Shown in pieces: positions 1-5,678 of a DNA stretch of 10,972 nt (positions are counted from its first letter, which is position 1; each line of letters begins with the position of its first letter). The notes beneath the pieces are model-generated. The model was not told the DNA's origin, searched no databases, and saw nothing but the letters and a program-made list of their open reading frames with translations. The DNA comes from Methanosaeta sp. UBA80. GTDB lineage: Archaea > Halobacteriota > Methanosarcinia > Methanotrichales > Methanotrichaceae. The stretch is from positions 1 to 10,972 of the forward strand of contig DAWB01000062.1 in NCBI GenBank assembly GCA_002505805.1. The letters are read 5' to 3'. Made by a program: the position numbers and the translations under genes.

Positions 1-53
1 CCAAGAAGCTGGCCAGCATGCACGAGGAGGCACAGAAACTGCTGCGGGATTGA
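1..53 (+). CDS. C-terminal end of an unidentified protein (truncated by window edge)
   Basis: The frame beginning at base 3 is open from the window edge and ends at a TGA at 51-53. The 16 visible residues, KKLASMHEEAQKLLRD, look like a charged amphipathic helix, which is a common way for a soluble protein to end. The other two plus-strand frames read less like protein. Nothing can be said about function from this fragment. It is followed by an AT-rich, promoter-like stretch, so it is probably the last gene of its transcription unit. Confidence 0.5.
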   Translation, partial: KKLASMHEEAQKLLRD

Positions 54-90
54 ATCAAGAGATCCAGTCTGCGAATAAAAACAATTCAGC

Positions 91-99
91 TTATAAAAG
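91..99 (+). promoter_or_regulatory. Possible archaeal TATA box
   Basis: TTATAAAAG lies in the gap after the truncated first gene and resembles an archaeal TATA box. The nearest downstream plus-strand reading frame is the decayed gene starting about 150 bases further on, so the spacing is too long to assign it firmly. A stretch of eight C residues follows at 140-147. Confidence 0.25.
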
Positions 100-178
100 A
101 TAGCATTTACGGGGCCGGAGCCCTGCTCATCTCCAGCATCCCCCCCCAAGCCAGCCCAACAAGCCAGCTATCAAATAA

Positions 179-188
179 TTTTATATTT
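179..188 (+). promoter_or_regulatory. Possible TATA box of the decayed small gene
   Basis: TTTTATATTT sits in a strongly AT-rich patch (about 173-206) amid GC-rich flanks. An archaeal TATA box places transcription start about 25-30 bases downstream, near 210, which is roughly 35 bases before the GTG at 244. This fits a promoter relic of the pseudogene. A GGAGG at 211-215 is too far from either candidate start to be a convincing ribosome binding site. Confidence 0.35.
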
Positions 189-243
189 AATATCATGATA
201 ATTAATCCCTGGAGGCCACCCCCTGCAAGCTAACACCTTAGAT

Positions 244-629
244 GTGCTCCCCAGGCGCAAGAGAATCACCATGTTCATGGCGACAGTCGGCTGGATCTTC
301 AAGCACTTCTTTGATGACAGTGAGATCTTCCGGGAGCTGGCCGATCACTATAGCAAGGCCCTCTACCGCTTCGAGTTCAAGATTATAGGGGAGAGGAACA
401 AGGCCCTCAAGCTCCTGGAGCTACGCGTCTTCGAGGGGATCTAGTGGAGAACATCCGAGGCTATGTGGTCTAGCTGCCCAGGTACAGCAGATATGCTACG
501 GTGCTGAAAATCTCCATGGCCATGATCGAGACTCTGGAAATGGCGCATCTTCCTGATGAAGGACCTGGCCGCGATGGAGGAGCACAGAGGCAGGAGGCAA
601 AGCTGGTGGAAGTGGGGGTGAGCTTCTAG
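244..629 (+). pseudogene. Decayed small gene of unknown function (frameshifts and in-frame stops)
   Basis: An open frame from GTG 244 (or ATG 271) reads as convincing protein, with FKHFFDDSEIFRELADHYSK and a helical, charged continuation, until TAG at 442-444. The protein-like reading then continues in another frame from about 435 (DLVENIRGYVV), as if one base were lost from the G-run at 435-438. It meets a second TAG at 471-473 and goes on as LPRYSRYATVLKISMAMIET. Near 540 it shifts again to RIFLMKDLAAMEE, then back near 570 to EAKLVEVGVSF and TAG 627-629. Stitched together this gives one acidic, mostly helical protein of about 125 residues. Three shifts plus a nonsense codon argue for decay rather than sequencing error. 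I cannot name the family; the reading resembles small conserved proteins of Methanothrix-type archaea, which is an impression only. The complementary strand across 441-695 is open but reads as a shadow. Confidence 0.6.
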
Positions 630-696
630 GAGCTGGGCAGGTGGGCCAGATGCCTCATTCCAGCGCGCCTGCGCCAGGTCCGCCTCCGCTTCCACT

Positions 697-978
697 TTAA
701 TTGCCGGTGGTCTTGATTATATTGCCGTCCTCGTCCACAGTGACACGGGTTACTATGGGCAGCTTGGCCCCATCCTCTGCGGTAACCATCTTCTTGTAAG
801 TCAGAACCTTGACCGTCTTGGCGCTCTTGGGCAAGCTCACGCCAAGCTTTCTCGCTACCCCCTCCGGTATCTCATAGCTCTCAACGCTGATGACCGGCTC
901 CTCATCCGCCAGTTCGGGGGAATTCTCTTCCATATATCCTTTGATCATCTTCTTGAGTTCTTTGTCTGTAAGGGCCAT
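697..978 (-). CDS. Small protein translationally coupled to the PPC/cysteine-protease gene
   Basis: This is a 93-residue protein of unrecognised family. The frame is open further upstream, but the ATG at 978 is the likely start. It overlaps the TAA stop of the upstream protease gene by one base (TAATG), and GGAGG lies about eight bases before it, inside the end of the protease gene. The N-terminal part (MALTDKELKKMIKGYMEENS) should form a charged helix. An acidic stretch follows (about residues 18-35). The second half has alternating hydrophobic residues typical of beta strands and ends DEDGNIIKTTGN. There is no signal peptide or membrane segment. The one-base overlap implies coupled translation and therefore a joint role with the protease. 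It could be a cognate inhibitor, a substrate, or a chaperone-like partner; the sequence does not decide among these. It is the last gene of the two-gene unit. Confidence 0.75.
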   Translation of the reverse strand: MALTDKELKKMIKGYMEENSPELADEEPVISVESYEIPEGVARKLGVSLPKSAKTVKVLTYKKMVTAEDGAKLPIVTRVTVDEDGNIIKTTGN

Positions 979-2708
979 TATGCTTCCTCCATCTTCGATG
1001 ACGGGTCTGCAAACAACACAAATTCGATAAGGGTCTTCTTCTCGGTCATATCCAGCCTGGATCGGGCGGCAAGGCATTCCCTGGCAAAGTCCTGCTTGGC
1101 TTTCATGAAGGCATCTCCGAAGGTCAGGCCTTCCTTGATCCTCTCAAAGAACTTCAGCACCAGAAGGTCGGCTTCGGTGCTGGGCGGCTCGATGGGGCCG
1201 TAGGCTATCTTTGTGGAGCCCACGAAACAGGCGGCATCTTTAGCCAGGAACTTGAGAGATAACGCCTCATCAACTCCTTTGTCCACGATATTTGCTCCGT
1301 AGCAGGCCTCGCAGCAGACCACAGCATTTCTCACCTCGGCGTCCTGGATATTATCCGGAGTGAAGGCTACCGGGTAGGAGCTTCCCTCCTGGCCATACCA
1401 GTTAGCGGTATCCTCGCCTCCATGCAGATTGAAGTAGAAGTAGCCTTTCCTGTTCAGCCTTGCCACGGGCAGATCTCCATGCCTCACGGGAGGAGACAAT
1501 TCCAGAATCTCGCCGGCATTCTTTATGGGGACATAGACCGCCTGTGAGGCATCGGTCCAGACATTGGCAGTCATGCCGAAGGAGACTTTATCCGCCCTTC
1601 TGACCCTGGATGCGGCTGCCGAAAGCAGTGTCAGGAAGAAAGGCAGTTCGCTCTCCTTGGCATCGGGGAGCCTGCCCAAGGACCTCTCCGGAATAAGATA
1701 GTCGCTGTCCCGGGAGGCATAGGGGCTATCCGAGTGAACAATTCTGTCTCCGTCGAAGCCTGCCGGATTGGTCAGGCTGAAAAAGGGCATGATGGAGGGT
1801 CCTCCCAGGATCAGGATATGCCTGGGATTGAGCTTTTCCTCAAGGCCGTCGATCAGCTCTTTGATCTTTTCCGGGCTGTCGGAGTCAACCGGGCTTAATC
1901 CATAGGGGGATAGGGAGGCGGCATCATCGACATAAGCCAGCTTGGCGATTATGCCTGCTGTCCCAAGGGCGTTGATATAATCGGCGATTTTTGCCTCTAT
2001 CTGGCCCAGTTCAGCCTGACCGTATTTCGTCCTGAGCTTTTCCTTGCTGGTTATGATCAGCTCTACAGTCTCCGCTTCCTCCAAAGGCAATGCCGATAAA
2101 GTGAACTCGCCGCTGCCCCGATATGAGTAAACCATTATGAAATAGCTGCCTCTTTTGGCCTTATCGATTATGATCTTCTCTTTAGAGCTGCCGCTGTAGC
2201 TTTTAAAGTCGTAATTGATGTTGGTGGGCCTCTCGCCGTAGCGGACATAAAGATCGAAGTCGGCATTCAGGGGGCCGTTTAAGTCCAGAGTGATCTTCTG
2301 TCCCTCTTTGGTCTTTATGAGATAATAGAGTGCCTCTTTGCTGGCAGTCAGAGTTCCTTTAATCTGCTGGCTTGGCACTATCTCCACATCTTGCAGAGGA
2401 ACTTCTGTGGATAGACTGAACTGGCCGGAGCCTCTGTAAGCATAAACCAGGATATAATAAGAGCCTGCACTGGTGGGTTCTATGGTGATAATCTCATCTG
2501 CCTTTGTCGTCACCCGCTTATAGTCCCATTTTAGAGTTGATGCCTCCTCATTGTGCTTGATATAAAGATCAAAGTCCTGGCCAGCCGGTCCTCGCAGATC
2601 AATGGTCAGCTTGCGATTGGCATCAACCCTGACCAGATAGCCCTTGCTCTCTCTTTTCGAAAGGCTATCGGTTATCTTCTCTCCTATGGAGATCTCCCTA
2701 AAATTCAC
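978..2708 (-). CDS. Two PPC-like domains fused to a clan CD (gingipain C25/caspase-like) cysteine protease
   Basis: The 576-residue product (numbering from GTG 2708) begins with two related beta domains, about 8-103 and 115-207. Each carries DFDLY and a GSYxIxVYxYRGSGxF ending, typical of bacterial pre-peptidase C-terminal (PPC) domains and suggesting internal duplication. Residues about 218-570 form the protease. HILILGGPSIMPF and SDSPYxSRDSDY...ERSLGRLPD match the C25 pattern. A hydrophobic run leads to NLHGG (His429), and another leads to EACYG (Cys469), the clan CD His-Gly and Glu-Ala-Cys blocks. The end, FVLFADPS, also fits C25. Both catalytic residues are present, so it should be active. 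The open frame extends to ATG 2729, but GGAGGAG at 2714-2720 lies inside that extension, five bases before GTG 2708, so GTG is preferred. Neither start gives a signal peptide, which is odd because PPC domains usually occur in exported proteins. It is coupled to the downstream 93-residue gene. The natural substrate is unknown. Confidence 0.85.
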   Translation of the reverse strand: MNFREISIGEKITDSLSKRESKGYLVRVDANRKLTIDLRGPAGQDFDLYIKHNEEASTLKWDYKRVTTKADEIITIEPTSAGSYYILVYAYRGSGQFSLSTEVPLQDVEIVPSQQIKGTLTASKEALYYLIKTKEGQKITLDLNGPLNADFDLYVRYGERPTNINYDFKSYSGSSKEKIIIDKAKRGSYFIMVYSYRGSGEFTLSALPLEEAETVELIITSKEKLRTKYGQAELGQIEAKIADYINALGTAGIIAKLAYVDDAASLSPYGLSPVDSDSPEKIKELIDGLEEKLNPRHILILGGPSIMPFFSLTNPAGFDGDRIVHSDSPYASRDSDYLIPERSLGRLPDAKESELPFFLTLLSAAASRVRRADKVSFGMTANVWTDASQAVYVPIKNAGEILELSPPVRHGDLPVARLNRKGYFYFNLHGGEDTANWYGQEGSSYPVAFTPDNIQDAEVRNAVVCCEACYGANIVDKGVDEALSLKFLAKDAACFVGSTKIAYGPIEPPSTEADLLVLKFFERIKEGLTFGDAFMKAKQDFARECLAARSRLDMTEKKTLIEFVLFADPSSKMEEA

Positions 2709-2713
2709 AAATA

Positions 2714-2720
2714 CTCCTCC
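2714..2720 (-). promoter_or_regulatory. Ribosome binding site that decides the protease start
   Basis: On the minus strand this reads GGAGGAG, followed five bases later by GTG at 2708-2706. It is a near-perfect complement of the archaeal 16S rRNA 3' end. It would be buried inside the coding region if translation began at the in-frame ATG 2729, which has no such motif before it. Confidence 0.65.
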
Positions 2721-2764
2721 TGGAAACATGGCTTAAATTCTAAGCCTGGAATCTGAATTAATTA

Positions 2765-2772
2765 ATTTATAA
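2765..2772 (-). promoter_or_regulatory. TATA box of the protease operon
   Basis: On the minus strand TTATAAAT lies in the AT-rich patch 2752-2795. With usual archaeal spacing, transcription would start near 2740, giving a leader of about 30-35 bases that includes the GGAGGAG site before GTG 2708. The same patch read on the plus strand (ATTTATAA) could serve the small plus-strand ORF at 2810. Confidence 0.5.
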
Positions 2773-2809
2773 CCATTGATATTACAAATAATTTTCGCAT
2801 GAAGCTACA

Positions 2810-2944
2810 ATGAACGTTGATCCTTTCTATTATGATTTCCAAGGAGCCTTGAGAACGTTTGCCTGTCGTCTGGTCTTCAGACGGATAGCCCAGTTATCTA
2901 AATTAAAGCTGACTGAGGTTTGCTATATCCTTCGGATATCGTAA
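2810..2944 (+). CDS. Possible very small protein (44 residues), doubtful
   Basis: ATG 2810 to TAA 2942-2944 encodes 44 residues rich in aromatic, arginine and leucine residues (MNVDPFYYDFQGALRTFACR, then a basic helix-like stretch). A plus-strand TATA-like ATTTATAA at 2765-2772 is at a spacing compatible with a short leader of about 10-20 bases. There is no ribosome binding site, which archaeal near-leaderless genes can lack. No family is recognised, and a chance ORF is quite possible. Confidence 0.2.
   Translation: MNVDPFYYDFQGALRTFACRLVFRRIAQLSKLKLTEVCYILRIS
2867..2883. repeat. Perfect inverted repeat (hairpin)
   Basis: CGTCTG at 2867-2872 and CAGACG at 2878-2883 pair perfectly around a five-base loop. 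No T-run follows on either strand, so it is unlikely to be a simple terminator. It lies inside the doubtful ORF at 2810 and is about 40 bases from a second perfect hairpin. Confidence 0.45.
2925..2939. repeat. Perfect inverted repeat (hairpin with three-base loop)
   Basis: ATATCC at 2925-2930 and GGATAT at 2934-2939 pair perfectly around a TTC loop. No T-run follows directly. Together with the hairpin at 2867-2883 it may be part of a structured RNA, but no known family is recognised. Confidence 0.4.
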
Positions 2945-3136
2945 GCATTGGGCGGGTGGCTGCAAAATGCGAGCTAATCTGGATGCAGATAGCCCGTTAT
3001 TCTTGACCGGTTATGCTGGGGTTGCTGCCTCACAGATGGGTATTCCTGCTGCAATTTCTCCGGCCAGAGCCCATCAGACTGATCTGGTGCTATAAGCTGA
3101 ATCTTGAATAACCAGCCCGGTCGATGTTTTTTCCAA

Positions 3137-4207
3137 TCAGGTCAGCTTTATTGCCTCTGTCACCGCCCTGTCCGGATACACCGGCTCTCCGCCCTCCTCT
3201 GTTTGCCGCTTAATCCTTTTCTCCGGCAGCTCGAAGTGGGCTATGACCGGGGCGTGGTCCGACTCGGGGTAGAAGATCCTTTCCGGAAAGACCATGGAGG
3301 TGTCGTGCAATAGCTCATTGTGCACCTCAGTGCCCCGGAAGTAGGCCAGCATGGTTCTGGAGACCAGTATATGATCCAGCATCTTGCCCTTGCCGTTGTG
3401 CAGGAAGGAGTAGCGGGCCGGCTCGGGGACATTTCTCTCTGTGGGCACCAGAACCCGCATGGCCAGATTCATATTGCCGGTGTTCTCCACATCTCCCCGC
3501 AGGGCCTCTATGGAGACCTCATCCAGCTCCTCATTGAAGTCCCCGCATACTGCGATCAGGGAATAGGGATCCTCATCGAAGAGCCTGCCGATGAGAATGC
3601 GGGTCTCCAGGGCCTGGCCGATTCGCTTCATGCTGGAGATGAAAACACCCTCCGCCCAGCCTGAGGCCGTCTTCCAGCTCTTGTCCGGAAGCCTGTGTCC
3701 CTGGATGTTGGTGGGCCGGCGGCTCTTCAGGTGCAGATTGATCACATCCACCACCATGCCGTTGGGAAGCCCTACCTTGGCATGGAGAATGGGCCTCTGC
3801 CAGGTTATGGGCATGGCTTCGCTCTCCTCAGGTAAGGCGGTTACCTTCTTGTAGCAGGGCGCCGGTGCATACTCATGCAGATACTGGTCGTGCTCTAAGA
3901 TATCATATCGGCTGAGGATGACCAGATTGTGGCGCTCCGAGACCTCTCTTGTGGCCGGATCTATGGTTGTGACCCTTCTGTATCCCTCGTAGGGGGTGTT
4001 TTCCAGGAGGCGGCTCAGGGCAGAGAGGCGAATCTTTTTGCCCCGCTCATGCTGGCCGTAAACCTCCTGCAGGCATAAGATGTCCGCATCCAGACGAACC
4101 AATTGGGGGCGCAGGATCGGTATGCGTTCCTCCAAGCTTGGACGCAGCTCGCGCCGGTCGTCCAGGGTCATAAGATTGAATGTGGCAATGCGCAGCCTCA
4201 AGGTCAT
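3137..4207 (-). CDS. Endonuclease/exonuclease/phosphatase (EEP) family hydrolase
   Basis: This 356-residue protein has the full set of EEP-fold motifs in order: TFNLM (Asn11), LQEVYG (Glu48), INLHLKSR (His159), CGDFNEE (Asp223, Asn225), MLDHILVS (Asp278, His279) and SDHAPV (Asp317, His318). These are the divalent-metal and catalytic residues of the DNase I / Mg2+-dependent phosphodiesterase fold, so an active enzyme that cleaves a phosphate ester is expected. The substrate (DNA, RNA, lipid headgroup or nucleotide) cannot be read from sequence. The stretch after LHLKSR, with helical RIGQALETRILIGRLF before the GDFN block, resembles nucleases of this fold more than the AP endonuclease subgroup. 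There is no signal peptide, so it is probably cytoplasmic. The last 30 residues are a charged tail beyond the fold. ATG 4207 is supported by GAGGAG eight bases upstream. The gene is 160 bases downstream of aroC and is probably transcribed separately. Confidence 0.85.
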   Translation of the reverse strand: MTLRLRIATFNLMTLDDRRELRPSLEERIPILRPQLVRLDADILCLQEVYGQHERGKKIRLSALSRLLENTPYEGYRRVTTIDPATREVSERHNLVILSRYDILEHDQYLHEYAPAPCYKKVTALPEESEAMPITWQRPILHAKVGLPNGMVVDVINLHLKSRRPTNIQGHRLPDKSWKTASGWAEGVFISSMKRIGQALETRILIGRLFDEDPYSLIAVCGDFNEELDEVSIEALRGDVENTGNMNLAMRVLVPTERNVPEPARYSFLHNGKGKMLDHILVSRTMLAYFRGTEVHNELLHDTSMVFPERIFYPESDHAPVIAHFELPEKRIKRQTEEGGEPVYPDRAVTEAIKLT

Positions 4208-4338
4208 CTCTTCATCTCCTCGTCTTCTTTTAAACTCATGCCCTCTGCCTCCCCCATTTCCAGCCCTCTTACGGCCTTCTTCCAGCTCTATCCTGTACTC
4301 TTGAATTTGATCCTGTAATTATTTTGCCTGGCAATCAT

Positions 4339-4368
4339 GATCCTCGAGCCATAAAGATTTCGAGAATC
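4339..4368. terminator. Imperfect hairpin at the aroC stop codon, possible 3' end signal
   Basis: GATCCTCGA (4339-4347) can pair with TCGAGAATC (4360-4368) with one mismatch around a 12-base loop. It overlaps the TGA of aroC. No clear T-run follows on the minus strand, and archaeal termination normally depends on T-rich tracts. The hairpin may instead stabilise the mRNA end or be fortuitous. Confidence 0.25.
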
Positions 4369-5455
4369 AAATCCGCGCTGCCCTCTGCCGCAGCATGTGG
4401 TCGGCCAGCACCAAAGCCACCATGGCCTCGGCCACGGGCACTATTCTGGGTGGTATGGCCGGATCGTGCCTGCCCTTTATCTCTATCTCCGCTGCCTCCC
4501 TTTGTGCCAGGTCCACGGTTTTCTGCCTCCTGCCTATGGAGGGAGTGGGCTTGACTGCGATCCGGCAGACAATGGGCTCGCCCGTGGATATGCCGCCTAA
4601 AATGCCTCCGGCCCGATTGCTGTCAAATACCACCCGGTCATCCTGCCATAGCAGGGGGTCGTTCATCTCACTGCCCTTGAGTCCGGCGCACTCCTTACCT
4701 GCTCCGATCTCCACAGCCTTCACCGCTCCGATGCCCATAAGGGCCCGGGCCAGATCTGCATCCAGCTTGTCGAATACCGGCTCGCCCAGGCCAGGCGGCA
4801 CTCCATCGGCCATTATCTCCACCACTCCTCCCAGGCTGTCGCCCTCATTTCTCACTTCTTCCAGCCGCTTTAGCATTCTCTCCGCAGCAACCGGATCAGG
4901 GCAGCGGACGGCATTTGACTCGGCAATAGACGCAAGCTGCATCAAATCAAGAGGAGGTATCTCGGCACTGACCCCGCCCAGCTCGGTGACATAGGCGGCG
5001 ATCTCTATGCCCCGCTGCTCCAGCAGCTTTCTGGCCACCGCCCCCGCTGCAACCCGGCCCACTGTCTCCCGGGCCGATGCCCGGCCTCCTCCCCGGTGGT
5101 CACGAATGCCGTATTTTATCTGATAGGTGTAGTCGGCATGCCCCGGCCTGGGCCTGTTCTGGAGCAGGTCGTAGGCGGAGGAGTCGGCGTCCCTGTTCCA
5201 GACCAGAAGGGAGATGGGCGTGCCTGTGGTCCTGTCCTGGAAGAGCCCGGATAAGATCTCCACCCGGTCCTCCTCCCTTCGGGAGGTAGATGCCCTGCTC
5301 TGCCCCGGCCTTCTCCGGTCCAGCTCCTTCTGGATGTCCTCTGCAGAGAGAGCCAGGCCGGCCGGGCAGCCATCCACCACCACCCCCACGGCCCGGCCGT
5401 GTGACTCTCCCCAGGTGGTGATTCTAAAGATGCGGCCAAAGCTGTTTCCGGACAT
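4367..5455 (-). CDS. aroC: Chorismate synthase
   Basis: This 362-residue enzyme converts 5-enolpyruvylshikimate-3-phosphate to chorismate, the last step of the shikimate pathway, using reduced FMN without net redox change. The length is normal for the family. The start MSGNSFG and the first signature TWGESHG (His19) are intact, as is GHADYTY (His106) followed by [19 protein letters not shown] (121-139). The basic RRRPGQ (48-53) and the flavin-site region [15 protein letters not shown] (281-295) are also present. The third conserved block, [18 protein letters not shown] (328-345), is complete. ATG 5455 matches the usual N-terminus; only a weak GGTG is seen five bases before it. No other aromatic-pathway gene lies nearby, so it is a stand-alone gene here, with gaps of about 160 and 220 bases on either side. 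I see no reason to doubt activity. Confidence 0.97.
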   Translation of the reverse strand: MSGNSFGRIFRITTWGESHGRAVGVVVDGCPAGLALSAEDIQKELDRRRPGQSRASTSRREEDRVEILSGLFQDRTTGTPISLLVWNRDADSSAYDLLQNRPRPGHADYTYQIKYGIRDHRGGGRASARETVGRVAAGAVARKLLEQRGIEIAAYVTELGGVSAEIPPLDLMQLASIAESNAVRCPDPVAAERMLKRLEEVRNEGDSLGGVVEIMADGVPPGLGEPVFDKLDADLARALMGIGAVKAVEIGAGKECAGLKGSEMNDPLLWQDDRVVFDSNRAGGILGGISTGEPIVCRIAVKPTPSIGRRQKTVDLAQREAAEIEIKGRHDPAIPPRIVPVAEAMVALVLADHMLRQRAARI

Positions 5456-5678
5456 AATCGCACCAAATCCATCAGACTGCTGTCAATTGCATTTACTTTT
5501 ACTGGTAGATAAGCCCTCCCGAGAGCGGGTGCCGTCGTGTCCTGGCCCTGGGGAATGAACCATAATGATCGCCCAGAGAATTAGGGCCGGCTGGACCTGT
5601 CTGATGCAATATTCATTGGGTGCCAGGGAGCGGATGGATCAAGAACGGCCGTCTTTATGATAAATGAAGAAAACGGCT

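Larger units (their letters stand above)
2730..3136. other. Gap of about 400 bases without a convincing gene
   Basis: Besides the TATA patch, this gap holds two short plus-strand ORFs. One at 2810-2944 (44 residues, MNVDPFYYDFQGALR...) starts about 40 bases after a TATA-like motif but has no ribosome binding site. The other, 2967-3095 (42 residues, MRANLDADSPLFLTGYAG...), lies in a different frame and is also open upstream to about 2913. They may be chance ORFs, small genes, or remnants of one frameshifted gene. There are hairpins at 2867-2883 (CGTCTG / CAGACG) and 2925-2939 (ATATCC / GGATAT), and a short repeat (GATAGCCCAGTTAT at 2884-2897, GATAGCCCGTTAT at 2988-3000). Six T residues at 3127-3132 could end a plus-strand transcript. 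I recognise no RNA family. Confidence 0.4.

Noticed and set aside
140..147. Run of eight C residues
   Set aside because: It is a homopolymer outside any supported gene. It could suggest phase variation, but there is no reading frame there to switch.
441..695. Minus-strand ORF of 84 residues
   Set aside because: It overlaps the decayed plus-strand gene, whose segments read far more like protein. The composition here (His, Ser, Arg and Leu rich) is typical of an antisense shadow, and no ribosome binding site supports it.
2831..2912. Possible C/D-box RNA (C-like ATGATTT near 2832, CTGA near 2909)
   Set aside because: The C box does not match the consensus well and the box spacing of about 75 bases exceeds usual archaeal C/D RNAs. 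No flanking terminal stem was found.
4395..4994. Plus-strand ORF of 199 residues opposite aroC
   Set aside because: It lies wholly antisense to a clear chorismate synthase. Its Ser/Pro/Ala-rich text mirrors the codon structure of aroC. Long antisense frames are common in GC-rich genes.
5456..5678. Small plus-strand ORF of about 31 residues starting at 5565 in the aroC-herA gap
   Set aside because: It is too short, with no ribosome binding site and no conserved-looking features. A T-rich stretch near 5660-5675 read on the minus strand may help end herA transcription but is not a clear T-run.
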